Of a stretch of 46,789 nt of DNA, positions 33,869 to 41,295 are shown one piece after another. Source of the stretch: an uncultured Prevotellaceae bacterium. GTDB lineage: Bacteria > Bacteroidota > Bacteroidia > Bacteroidales > Bacteroidaceae. How positions within the stretch are numbered: the stretch's first letter is position 1; the number at the start of each line of letters is the position of its first letter. The notes below the pieces were generated by a model. It was not told the DNA's origin, ran no database searches, and saw nothing but the letters and a program-made list of their open reading frames with translations. The position numbers and the translations under genes are program-made. The stretch is taken from positions 1-46,789 of the forward strand of contig ONLL01000028.1 in the NCBI GenBank assembly GCA_900318685.1. The letters are read 5' to 3'.

Positions 33869-35014
33869 ATGGATACTAATCACGAAATGATTCCTTCAAA
33901 GGACAAACTTGCCAATGCTGTGCAAGTCATAAAGGATGCTATATTGCTAAGCCAACAGCGGGCGTTGGGTGCTGTGAACCAAGAACAATTGGCTCTTTAC
34001 TATGGCATTGGTAGATATATCTCTGCCAATACCCGGACAAAGAACTGGGGAAAAGGCTTTATTGAGGGGATTAGCGAACAATTGCGAAAGGAGCTGCCTG
34101 GGCTCAGAGGTTTTTCTGCACCAAGCTTGCGAAAGATGCGTACTTTCTATGAAGAGTGGAGGCTACTTTCTGATGATTCGTTCGTTGAAACGAACAAATT
34201 ACCCAATGACGATAGTAATTCGTTCGTTGAAACGAACAAATTTCCTTCATTTCAATTTACGATGACATCAGATTTCCCAATCGCTGCATTCATGAACATT
34301 GGCTTTAGCCACCACTATACTATTCTCAGTAAGGTGAAAGAAGTGGAACAGCGAAAGTTCTATATTCAATTCGCTGCTGACACGAAAGTAAAGGTTGAAG
34401 ACTTGGAAAAGCTGATAGAGGATGGTTTGTACAACCATCAAGGTGATTTGCCAAATAATTTTAAGCGTACCATTCCCGACCAATTGCAAGCCTACCGTAC
34501 CATCAATATGTTCAAAGACGAATATTTGCTGGACTACATCAATACGGAAGAACTGTTTGTCCGTGACAAAGATCGAGACGAACGGGTGATAGAACAAAGT
34601 ATCATCAACAATGTGAAGAACTTTATCATGACTTTTGGTCGTGACTTCACATTTGTAGGCAACCAATACCATTTGGAGAAATTCGGCATAGAACAGTTCC
34701 CTGATTTGCTGTTCTTCAACAGAGAACTGTCTGCCCTTGTCTGTGTGGAACTCAAAGACGGCCCATTCAAGACTGCCTATTTAGGGCAATTGGCCGGTTA
34801 TTTGCGAATCCTTGATGACGAGGTTCGCAAACCTAATGAAAATCCTTCAATAGGAATCATCCTCTGCAAAAGTGCAAACAAGAGATTCGTGGAATATGTC
34901 ATCCAAGACTATGAAAAGCCAATGGGGGTAGCAACGTACAAGACCTCAGCAGATATGGATGATAGGTTAAAAAGACTCCTTCCTCCAGTAGAGGACTTGG
35001 AAAAACTGTTATAA
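33869..35014 (+). CDS. DUF1016 (YhcG) family PD-(D/E)XK nuclease-like protein
   Basis: 381 aa. The N-terminal DUF1016 domain (LYYGIGRYISANTRTKNWGKGFIEGISEQLRKELPGLRGFSAPSLRKMRTFYEEW) carries the DNA-binding-like region, and the C-terminal nuclease domain has EQFPDLLFFNRELSALVCVELKDGPFKTAYLGQL, with the D...ELK signature. Such proteins occur in defence islands, restriction loci and integrons. The residues NSFVETNK appear twice, in a 42-bp repeat at 34176-34242. Base composition is more AT-rich than the flanks, which suggests transfer. It is flanked by remnants on both sides. Confidence 0.88.
   Translation: MDTNHEMIPSKDKLANAVQVIKDAILLSQQRALGAVNQEQLALYYGIGRYISANTRTKNWGKGFIEGISEQLRKELPGLRGFSAPSLRKMRTFYEEWRLLSDDSFVETNKLPNDDSNSFVETNKFPSFQFTMTSDFPIAAFMNIGFSHHYTILSKVKEVEQRKFYIQFAADTKVKVEDLEKLIEDGLYNHQGDLPNNFKRTIPDQLQAYRTINMFKDEYLLDYINTEELFVRDKDRDERVIEQSIINNVKNFIMTFGRDFTFVGNQYHLEKFGIEQFPDLLFFNRELSALVCVELKDGPFKTAYLGQLAGYLRILDDEVRKPNENPSIGIILCKSANKRFVEYVIQDYEKPMGVATYKTSADMDDRLKRLLPPVEDLEKLL
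34176..34242 (+). repeat. In-frame 42-bp repeat with palindromic GTTCGTT-GA-AACGAAC
   Basis: Two 25-bp identical blocks start at 34176 and 34218, 14 codons apart, each containing a palindrome with perfect 7-bp arms. They encode SFVETNK twice inside the DUF1016 protein, between its two domains. Confidence 0.8.
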
Positions 35015-35036
35015 ACGGACTTAATGACCGAAGATT

Positions 35037-35144
35037 ATGGATAAGCAACAACTAAAAGAAAGAGAAGCAAAGGTGATAGAACTTGCAGTATCCTTTTGCA
35101 ATGAGCACTTGGACGAAGAGTGCGCAGAGCTTCATTTTCTTTGA
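35037..35144 (+). pseudogene. 35-codon ORF, probable remnant (DUF6398-like start)
   Basis: MDKQQLKEREAKVIELAVSFCNEHLDEECAELHFL resembles the start of the family that has 'I..LTD.FC.EHLDEEYAELC' (DUF6398, from memory), then ends at once. Low certainty; it may equally be a short ORF by chance. Confidence 0.35.
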
Positions 35145-35162
35145 TGACTAAAAGGTACAGAT

Positions 35163-35801
35163 ATGATGTTTGGAAAGATGAAGACACTGCCCATACTACT
35201 CATGCTGCCGATGCTCCTCTCGGCATGCCACTCCAAGCCTGCCGCGACTCCTGAACGCGACACGCTAGCCTCCGTGGTGCAGGCCGCTGAGCAGGGCGAT
35301 GCCAAGGCACAGATGCGCATGGGCATCATCTACGACAACGGTCTCGAGGGGCGGCTTCAGGACTATGCACAGGCAGCACGCTGGTATCGCATGGCAGCCC
35401 TTCAGGGACTGCCCGAGGCCCAGAACAACCTCGCCGTGCTCTACAAGGACGGGCAGGGCCTGCCCCAGGACTATGCCCAGGCAGCCCACTGGTTCACCCT
35501 CGCCGCCCGTCAGGGCAATGTCCTCGCCCAGTCCAACCTCGGCTGGCTCTATCAGTCGGGCAATGGCGTCGCACAGGACTTCGACTCCGCCCGTCACTGG
35601 TATCTGCTTGCAGCCTGTCAGGGCCATGCCGCTGCCCAGAACAACCTCGCCACCATGTATCGCGACGGCCAGGGCCTTAAGCCCAATGCCGACTCAGCCC
35701 GCTACTGGTTCGAGCAGGCTGCCCGTCAGGGCATGAAGCTCGCACGGCGCAACCTCGACAGAATGAACGACTCAACAATAACGACAACCCACAACGAATG
35801 A
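35163..35801 (+). CDS. Sel1-repeat lipoprotein
   Basis: 212 aa. Lipoprotein signal MKTLPILLMLPMLLSAC with Cys at about 21 (start at 35163; 35178 is a possible second start). Then four to five Sel1-type repeats of ~36 residues: GDAKAQMRMGIIYDNG, GLPEAQNNLAVLYKDGQGLPQDYAQAAHWFTLAA, NVLAQSNLGWLYQSGNGVAQDF, HAAAQNNLATMYRDGQGLKPNADSARYWFEQAA. Sel1 repeats form alpha-solenoids that bind proteins; the partner is unknown. The stop overlaps the next start as ATGA, so it is coupled to the CapA-like gene. High GC, back to chromosomal composition. Confidence 0.9.
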   Translation: MMFGKMKTLPILLMLPMLLSACHSKPAATPERDTLASVVQAAEQGDAKAQMRMGIIYDNGLEGRLQDYAQAARWYRMAALQGLPEAQNNLAVLYKDGQGLPQDYAQAAHWFTLAARQGNVLAQSNLGWLYQSGNGVAQDFDSARHWYLLAACQGHAAAQNNLATMYRDGQGLKPNADSARYWFEQAARQGMKLARRNLDRMNDSTITTTHNE

Positions 35802-36994
35802 AACACTCACTCACCATCGCCCTGCTCCTAGCAGCGCCCCTGCTCATCCTCACCACCCACTCCTGCCGTGCCGCTAGCCGGCAGTCCGCCGCTCCTGCCG
35901 ACACCACCATCGTCGCCCCACACGACCATCACCTCAGCCTCCTCTTCGCTGGCGACCTCATGCAGCATGGGCCGCAGATCAAGGCAGCACTCCAGAGCGA
36001 CGGATCGTACAACTACGACGAGTGCTTCGCACGCATACGCCCTGAGGTGGAGCGTGCCGACGTCGCCATCGCCAACTTCGAGGTCACCCTCGGCGGCAAG
36101 CCCTACACCGGCTATCCCCAGTTCCGTGCGCCCGACGAGTACCTGCAGGCCGTCGTCGATGCCGGCTTCGACGTCCTCCTCACAGCCAACAACCACTGCG
36201 TCGACAGCCATCGCGCAGGCCTCGAGCGCACCATCCTCATGATGGACTCCCTCCACGTGCCCCATCTCGGCACCTATGTCGACCAGCAGTCGCGCGACCT
36301 CACCTATCCCTTCCTCCTCGAGCGCAATGGGTTGCGCATAGCCCTGCTCAACTTCACCTACGGCACCAACGGACTGCCCGTCGAGCATCCCAACATCGTC
36401 AACCTCATCGACACCCTTCAGCTGCGTGCCGACATCGCCAAGGCGCGCCAGATGCAGCCCGATGCCATCATCGCCCTGCCCCACTGGGGCATCGAGTATC
36501 AGCAGCTGCCCTCCGCTGAGCAGCGCTCCCTCGCCCAGTGGCTCATCGACAACGGCGTCGACCATGTCATCGGAGGCCATCCCCATGTGGCCCAGCCCCT
36601 CGAGCTCAGTGCCGACAGCTGCCATCTCATCGCCTGGTCCATGGGCAATGTCATCAGCAACCAGTCGCGGGCCAACACCTACGGAGGCTATTTCGTGCGC
36701 CTCGACATCACCCGTCGCGACACCCTCACCACCACCCTCACCGAGGGCCGCCAGCATGCCGACACCCTCGTCACCAAGGGCCGTGCCCGCCTCGCCGACT
36801 GCGCCTACACCCTCTACTGGGTCAGCCGTCCCTCCGACAGCGGCAACCGCCACAACTACCGCATCCTCCCCATCGACGAGCCCGACTCCGTCCTCACCGG
36901 CCTGGAGCAGAAGAACCGCTATGCCATCCGCTCCTCCATGCGCCGCCTCATGGACCGTCACGCCAAAGGTGTCCGCGAGTATCCCTTCAAATAA
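35798..36994 (+). CDS. CapA-family (PGA_cap) metallophosphatase-like protein
   Basis: 398 aa, signal-like start MKHSLTIALLLAAPLLILTTHSC with a Cys that could be a lipobox. The fold is the calcineurin-like CapA type: LLFAGDLMQHGPQI, ADVAIANFEVTLGG, FDVLLTANNHCVDSHRAGLERT, DAIIALPHWGIEYQ, and VDHVIGGHPHVAQPLEL, which give the D, N, H and GHPH metal ligands. CapA proteins act in polyglutamate capsule synthesis in Bacillus, but in Bacteroidota the role is not settled. Second gene of a two-gene unit with the Sel1 lipoprotein. Complete, with no oddities. Confidence 0.9.
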   Translation: MKHSLTIALLLAAPLLILTTHSCRAASRQSAAPADTTIVAPHDHHLSLLFAGDLMQHGPQIKAALQSDGSYNYDECFARIRPEVERADVAIANFEVTLGGKPYTGYPQFRAPDEYLQAVVDAGFDVLLTANNHCVDSHRAGLERTILMMDSLHVPHLGTYVDQQSRDLTYPFLLERNGLRIALLNFTYGTNGLPVEHPNIVNLIDTLQLRADIAKARQMQPDAIIALPHWGIEYQQLPSAEQRSLAQWLIDNGVDHVIGGHPHVAQPLELSADSCHLIAWSMGNVISNQSRANTYGGYFVRLDITRRDTLTTTLTEGRQHADTLVTKGRARLADCAYTLYWVSRPSDSGNRHNYRILPIDEPDSVLTGLEQKNRYAIRSSMRRLMDRHAKGVREYPFK

Positions 36995-37009
36995 GCCCTT
37001 CCACCATCC

Positions 37010-37044
37010 ATTATCCTAAACAGGATTATCCTAAACAGGATAAT
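37010..37044. repeat. 15-bp tandem, palindromic TTATCCTAAACAGGA repeat
   Basis: TTATCCTAAACAGGA occurs twice in tandem (37011-37040); the second copy completes the palindrome ATTATCCT-AAAC-AGGATAAT. It follows CapA, preceded by CCTTCCACCATCCA, whose complement also occurs inside the locus C array. It could stop transcription, but no clear T-run follows. Confidence 0.7.
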
Positions 37045-37126
37045 TTTGCAAAAATTGGCATTAACGCATTAACACACATCGTCTTACGGCCGTTTTCACC
37101 CTGCACCCCCTCCCCGCCACAGCCGT

Positions 37127-37150
37127 CCCCCCTCGCCAGTTGGAGGGGGG
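37127..37150. repeat. GC-rich hairpin related to the 35-bp arms
   Basis: CCCCCCTC (37127-37134) pairs with GAGGGGGG (37143-37150) around GCCAGTTG. The following GGTAGGGGGTGAGGCC resembles the 35-bp arms at 30316 and 30441, where the same order is seen (hairpin, then a run ending in GAGGCC). A heptamer array follows 27 bp later, as at locus C. Confidence 0.7.
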
Positions 37151-37177
37151 GTAGGGGGTGAGGCCGGGGGTTAGGCT

Positions 37178-37233
37178 CTCATTCCTCATTCTTCATTCCT
37201 CATTTCTCATTTTTCATTTCTCATTCCACCATC
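37178..37233. repeat. 7-bp repeat array after CapA (locus D)
   Basis: Eight heptamers: CTCATTC, CTCATTC, TTCATTC, CTCATTT, CTCATTT, TTCATTT, CTCATTC, CACCATC. No gene is seen between 36995 and 37485. Confidence 0.88.
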
Positions 37234-37351
37234 GGGAGTGCCCGCGGGATGTCTATATACGGGATTCGCGAACCGTTATTCTATAAAATTTTTGTTTTTC
37301 GTTGCAACAATGTCACAGAGAGCATAATTAATTGTGAAAGAATATGTTCGC

Positions 37352-37382
37352 TTGTGGCAAACTTGTGGCAAAGGTGGCAAAC
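37352..37382. repeat. 11-bp GTGGCAAA direct repeats at the left edge of the DUF6078/VapE module
   Basis: TTGTGGCAAAC (37352-37362), TTGTGGCAAAG (37363-37373) and GTGGCAAAC (37374-37382). The 13-mer CAAAGGTGGCAAA at 37369-37381 has an exact inverse copy at 39955-39967, at the far end of the module. Confidence 0.75.
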
Positions 37383-37418
37383 TTTGCTGAAATTTAACAT
37401 TATTTTTGACTGAAAAGC

Positions 37419-37449
37419 TTGCAAAACAGCCCATTTTTTTGTAACTTTG
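37419..37449 (+). promoter_or_regulatory. Promoter for the DUF6078 gene
   Basis: TTG at 37419-37421 and the -7 box TAACTTTG at 37442-37449 are spaced about as usual, 36 bp before the ATG at 37486. Confidence 0.65.
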
Positions 37450-37485
37450 CAGTACGAAAACAAACTTCAAACCAAACATCAGACT

Positions 37486-37926
37486 ATGGAGACAAACAAC
37501 TTCGATTTCAGCAAAGTGCCCTCGGGCTATCCTCTCTGTTTCCACCAGCAGTGCCCTATGAGCAGGCAGTGCATTCACTTCGTGGCCGGACAACACGTAC
37601 CGCCTGACATCACAGCTGGCTATGCCATCTATCCTTCGGCCTGCCTGAACGGCAAGTGCAAGTTCTATCGGGAGGCTCGCGAGGCCCGCCTGGCTTGGGG
37701 ATTCAAGCATGTCTACGACAAGCTTCCCCGTCACCTGCGTTCAATGGCCCGAAAGGATATCACCGGCTATCTGGGCAGCGTGGGCACCTACTACCGCTAT
37801 CAGAGCGGAGAACGCAAGCTGATGCCCCACCAGCAGGAAGCTATCAAAGCCTACATGAACAAACTCGGCGCGGAGGGCGACGTCGACTACGAGCACTATG
37901 AGCTGTCCTATGACTTCGGGCACTAG
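37486..37926 (+). CDS. DUF6078 family protein
   Basis: 146 aa, start chosen at 37486 (METNNFDFSKV) because it lies 36 bp past the TAACTTTG box; the frame is open further up through the promoter. It has the Cys-rich pattern CFHQQCPMSRQCIHF and ACLNGKCKFYREA, then YYRYQSGERKLMPHQQEAIKAYM near the C-terminus, as I recall for DUF6078. The function is unknown; four to six Cys suggest metal binding. It commonly sits next to VapE-type primase-helicase genes in Bacteroidota, as here (161 bp downstream), so a role in a mobile element is inferred. Confidence 0.75.
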   Translation: METNNFDFSKVPSGYPLCFHQQCPMSRQCIHFVAGQHVPPDITAGYAIYPSACLNGKCKFYREAREARLAWGFKHVYDKLPRHLRSMARKDITGYLGSVGTYYRYQSGERKLMPHQQEAIKAYMNKLGAEGDVDYEHYELSYDFGH

Positions 37927-37939
37927 GGGCAAAGCGGTT

Positions 37940-38000
37940 GTTCCACCCGTTGGAACAACTTGTTCCACCCCACGGAACAAAACGTTCCACCCCATGGAAC
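37940..38000. repeat. Three 22-bp-spaced palindromic iterons GTTCCACCC-N-GGAAC
   Basis: GTTCCACCCGTTGGAAC (37940), GTTCCACCCCACGGAAC (37962) and GTTCCACCCCATGGAAC (37984) are exactly 22 bp apart, each a 17-bp interrupted palindrome. Another inverted pair follows (AACGG...CCGTT, 38011-38026). They lie just upstream of the VapE gene and could be origin iterons or binding sites for self-regulation. Confidence 0.85.
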
Positions 38001-38087
38001 AATCGTTGCGAACGGCTCTTTGACCGTTCTTGAACGGTTCGCTGTGACTTTAAGAACTAACCATTCAAAGCTTAAACTACGTTCAAT

Positions 38088-39941
38088 ATGGATCTCAAAG
38101 TAACTCAAATCAAAACCACCAAGCAGAACAAGCAGCATACGAAGCTGCTGCCAATGGACGAGCTGATGAAGACCATCAGCATCGGCAAATACTGCACGGA
38201 GATCACCCAGCTGAATGATTTCATGTACTATGCCGACAGCGCCTCGCCCTTCAAGGGCATCCACCGCCTACCCGTCGTCTATCCGTCGGCAGAGATGAAG
38301 CTGGACAAGGAGGGCAACAGCGTGATGCTGCGTTTCAACGGTCTGCTGACGCTGACCGTCGGTCAGCTGCACGACAAGCAGGAGGCTGAAACCATCAAGC
38401 AGGCGGCAGCCATCCTGCCCTCGACGGCCGCCGCCATGCTGGGCAGCAGCGGACGAAGCGTGAAGATCATCATCGCCGTCAGTCGCCCAGGCGGCACCTT
38501 GCCACAGACAGAAGACGAGGCAGAGGCTTTCTGTCAGCAGGCCTACCCCATCGTGTGCCGGCTCTACGAAACGGTCATCCGCATGACACCCGCCGGCGAG
38601 ACACTCAGTATCGGTCCTGCCATGCGTACGGACAACACCAGCCTGCTCCGCACGGGATTCCGCATGACCTGGGACCAGCGGCCTTTCTTCCAGCCGGCAC
38701 CATCGCCACTGAGCATTCCCCAGGGTCTGGCAGCAGAAGAGATGCCAGGGTCAGTTGCCGCAGAAGGCAAGCTGACCGACAGCAAAGCCGGAGAGGAGAC
38801 GCGCCGGCTGATACTGCTGCTGGAGGGGCGCTATGCCTTCCGCATGAACACCGTCATGGGCTATGTGGAATACTGCTCGAAGACCACCTGGCATCACGGG
38901 TGGCAGCCCGTCGACGAGCGGGTGCAGAACTCATTCGCCATGGAAGCAAGGATAGAGGGGCTGAACGTGTGGGACAAGGACATCAGCAGATACCTGAAGT
39001 CGAACCATATCCGCAACTACAACCCCATCGACGAATACCTCTGGCAGCTGCGTAACAAGTGGGACGGGAAGGATCACATCGCACGTCTGGCACGTACCGT
39101 GCCCACCAACAACAAACATTGGGCCAGCTGGTTTCGCATCTGGTTCCTGGGGATGGTGGCACAGTGGATGGGCAAGAACTACCGCTATGGCAACTCCATC
39201 GCCCCGCTGCTCATCTCGCGTCAGGGATATAACAAGTCCACTTTCTGCAAGTCACTGATACCAAAAGAGTTGCAATGGGGATACAACGACAACCTGGTGC
39301 TGTCGGAGAAGAAGTCCGTCCTACAGGCCATGAGCCAGTTCCTGCTCATCAACCTCGACGAGTTCAACCAGATCAGTCCCAAGGTGCAGGAGGGATTCCT
39401 GAAGAACATCATCCAGCTGGCGAGCGTGAAGGTGAAACGTCCCTACGGCAAACACGTCGAGGAGTTTCCCCGCCTGGCCTCGTTCATCGCCACAGCCAAT
39501 GTCAGCGACCTGCTGGCAGATCCCACGGGTAACCGCCGCTTCATCGGCATCGAGCTGACGGGACCCATCGACGTGTCTTATCGCATCAACTACCAGCAGC
39601 TCTATGCCCAGGCCATTGCACTGCTCGACCGCGGGGAGTCCTACTGGATGGACGAGGAGCAGACGCGCCTTGTGATGGAGTCGAACCGCCAGTTCCAGAT
39701 GCGCACGCCAGAGGAGATCTACTTCCACGATCTCTTCACCATTCCCAAGGGCGACGAGGAAGGGCAGTGGATGAGCACCTCCGACATCTTCCTGCGTATT
39801 AAGAAAAAGGCAGGAGCATCGCTTCGGGGCGGCAACATCCGTTCCTTCGGCCATCTGCTGGCCAACATGGATGGCATCGTACGGCGCCGCACTCGTCAAG
39901 GAACAGAGTATCTGCTCCACCCCATCGAAGGAAATTCCTAG
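38088..39941 (+). CDS. VapE-type primase-helicase with BT4734-like N-terminal domain
   Basis: 617 aa. Residues about 40-170 fit the BT4734-like domain (FNGLLTLTVGQLHDKQEAETIKQAA), found fused to VapE in Bacteroidota mobile elements. Residues about 330-540 form the virulence-associated E P-loop domain: APLLISRQGYNKSTFCKSL (Walker A, about 378-385), FLLINLDEFNQISPK (Walker B), VKRPYGKHVEEFPRLASFIATANVSDLLADPTGNRRFIGIEL. The C-terminal part (ETYFHD-like EEIYFHDLFTIPKG...) resembles DUF3874. It would unwind or prime DNA for element replication; integrase or relaxase genes are not in the window. Complete, GC-rich. Confidence 0.88.
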   Translation: MDLKVTQIKTTKQNKQHTKLLPMDELMKTISIGKYCTEITQLNDFMYYADSASPFKGIHRLPVVYPSAEMKLDKEGNSVMLRFNGLLTLTVGQLHDKQEAETIKQAAAILPSTAAAMLGSSGRSVKIIIAVSRPGGTLPQTEDEAEAFCQQAYPIVCRLYETVIRMTPAGETLSIGPAMRTDNTSLLRTGFRMTWDQRPFFQPAPSPLSIPQGLAAEEMPGSVAAEGKLTDSKAGEETRRLILLLEGRYAFRMNTVMGYVEYCSKTTWHHGWQPVDERVQNSFAMEARIEGLNVWDKDISRYLKSNHIRNYNPIDEYLWQLRNKWDGKDHIARLARTVPTNNKHWASWFRIWFLGMVAQWMGKNYRYGNSIAPLLISRQGYNKSTFCKSLIPKELQWGYNDNLVLSEKKSVLQAMSQFLLINLDEFNQISPKVQEGFLKNIIQLASVKVKRPYGKHVEEFPRLASFIATANVSDLLADPTGNRRFIGIELTGPIDVSYRINYQQLYAQAIALLDRGESYWMDEEQTRLVMESNRQFQMRTPEEIYFHDLFTIPKGDEEGQWMSTSDIFLRIKKKAGASLRGGNIRSFGHLLANMDGIVRRRTRQGTEYLLHPIEGNS

Positions 39942-39954
39942 AAAACGCCCCAAC

Positions 39955-39967
39955 TTTGCCACCTTTG
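39955..39967. repeat. Inverse copy of CAAAGGTGGCAAA (right edge of module)
   Basis: TTTGCCACCTTTG is the exact complement of 37369-37381 and lies 14 bp past the VapE stop, directly before the terminator hairpin. Confidence 0.7.
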
Positions 39968-39972
39968 TCACC

Positions 39973-40031
39973 AAGAATGCCACACGCAACACCCTGATTA
40001 TCAGTCAGCGTTGCAAAGGTGGCATTCTTTT
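39973..40031 (+). terminator. Intrinsic terminator after VapE
   Basis: AAGAATGCCAC (39973-39983) pairs perfectly with GTGGCATTCTT (40019-40029), with an inner GCAAC/GTTGC pair, and is followed by a T-run. The sequence shares GTGGC/GCCAC with the edge repeats. Confidence 0.8.
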
Positions 40032-40178
40032 TGAAAAAAATAATTTAATAATGTAAGCATACGGACGGTATCTTGAAGTCATAGCCCCGTGGTCTCTCAG
40101 GGAACAGACAAAAGACATCTTTCTGAAATAGACATAACAATAATTTGGATGATAAATAGCATATTTTTCAGGTAATTC

Positions 40179-40209
40179 TTTGATTTCTCGCAAAAACATT
40201 GTATCTTTG
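40179..40209 (+). promoter_or_regulatory. Consensus promoter for the phosphoribosyltransferase gene
   Basis: TTTG (40179-40182), 19 bp, TATCTTTG (40202-40209): a full match to the Bacteroidota pattern. It decides the start of the next gene, since an upstream ATG at 40180 falls inside it. Confidence 0.8.
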
Positions 40210-40227
40210 CAAACGATTTTTAATGAT

Positions 40228-41031
40228 ATGGGAGTAACATTCGACAATACGGAGAAGAAGTTTGTGTTCGATTTTGAGCACGACGGTGCTGAAGACATTG
40301 TAAGTCTTACAGGTAACGGCTATCAAGTAGAGGCATTTGGAAAGTGCTTCTACTATGGCTATGAGTTTTCTGATCAAGTCGAGAGTTCAATTCGTACCGC
40401 TTTTATCAAATATGTGAAATTCACAGATGCTTTGCAGAACACCCCTGATCTGACGAATTTTATCAAGAAAGCGGTAGACAATCTCCATAAGAAGATCAAT
40501 CTCTACAACTATGACCTTGTAGTGATGCCAGAATCGAAGAGCGAGGTAAACAAATATATGCTGCGCTATATCTACAGATTTGCGCAACCCACTTTATATA
40601 AGATGACTCTTTTCAAGGCTCTTTCCTCAAACATCTCATTCGACATGAAAGCCTATGAAGAGCAATATCTTAACGACATTCTGGAGAACGGGATGCCTCG
40701 CTATAGCCCAGCAGCGAAAGAACAGGCCAAGAGCTCCATCAATGCAATGCTGGAAATGATCCATAAGAAAGATTATTTCACGATTGCCAAAGATGTAAAG
40801 AAGAGCAGACTTCGTCCGTACATTATGAACTTCCTGAGATTTGAAACAGAAGAAGAACGGGAACTTTGCACAATGATTCGCCAACAGAATGTGTTGGTGA
40901 TAGATGATGTAACCACAAGCGGCTCTACATTGAACGAGATCCTGCGTACACTCCGTATTCTCAACGAGGACAACGAAATCACCATCTTCAGCCTCATAGG
41001 TCGCCATGATCTGATGGCCGAGTCGATGTAA
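40228..41031 (+). CDS. Phosphoribosyltransferase-domain protein
   Basis: 267 aa starting MGVTFDNTEKKFVFDFEHDG. The C-terminal ~60 residues have NVLVIDDVTTSGSTLNEILRTLRIL, the PRPP-binding loop of type I phosphoribosyltransferases (ComF and relatives). The middle part has LVVMPESKSEVNKYMLRYI, a likely substrate-side element. The N-terminal ~100 residues are not recognised. AT-rich compared with the VapE side, with its own promoter. Function unknown; such proteins appear in accessory and competence-related loci. The coding end abuts a GC-rich gene fragment. Confidence 0.75.
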   Translation: MGVTFDNTEKKFVFDFEHDGAEDIVSLTGNGYQVEAFGKCFYYGYEFSDQVESSIRTAFIKYVKFTDALQNTPDLTNFIKKAVDNLHKKINLYNYDLVVMPESKSEVNKYMLRYIYRFAQPTLYKMTLFKALSSNISFDMKAYEEQYLNDILENGMPRYSPAAKEQAKSSINAMLEMIHKKDYFTIAKDVKKSRLRPYIMNFLRFETEEERELCTMIRQQNVLVIDDVTTSGSTLNEILRTLRILNEDNEITIFSLIGRHDLMAESM

Positions 41032-41199
41032 TACGTTGTCACCAATCCCCACACCCTCGCTGCCATCGCCGGCCCCATGGCTTACGCCTACTACAAGCAC
41101 ATGCCCGACGCCCTCGTCTACCAAGCCCTCAAGAAACTCCCCAACTGGATGGTGGATGTCAGCGAGCGGTTTGATGAGAGGGTGAATGGGGAAAAATGA
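41032..41199 (+). pseudogene. C-terminal fragment of an ADP-ribosylglycohydrolase-like gene
   Basis: 56 codons directly after the previous stop and in the same frame, ending with TGA at 41197: YVVTNPHTLAAIAGPMAYAYYKHMPDALVYQALKKLPNWMVDVSERFDERV. The pattern SDTLAAIAG-AYA-YY---P--L---A---LP matches the end of ADP-ribosylglycohydrolases. Codon use is GC-rich, unlike the gene before it, so the junction at 41031 joins two DNA histories. Family call is from memory of the motif. Confidence 0.55.
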
Positions 41200-41264
41200 C
41201 ACCTCCACAAGCCTTGTGAAAAACTATTTTCTTCAAAAACATGCTTTGATTGAAAAAATAGTTG

Positions 41265-41272
41265 TATCTTTG
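41265..41272 (+). promoter_or_regulatory. -7 box for the kinase remnant
   Basis: TATCTTTG, 24 bp before the ATG at 41296, with TTTG at 41245-41248 (a slightly short 16-bp gap). Confidence 0.6.
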
Positions 41273-41295
41273 CACTGTCCAATAAATAAAAGCTG

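Noticed and set aside
35828-36961. Minus-strand open frame of 377 codons over the CapA-like gene
   Set aside because: The reading frame is open because of GC-rich codon bias; the plus-strand protein carries all the CapA metal motifs.
37940-38000. Three regularly spaced repeats as a small CRISPR array
   Set aside because: The repeats are 17-bp palindromes with only 5 bp between them, so there is no room for spacers, and no cas gene is present.
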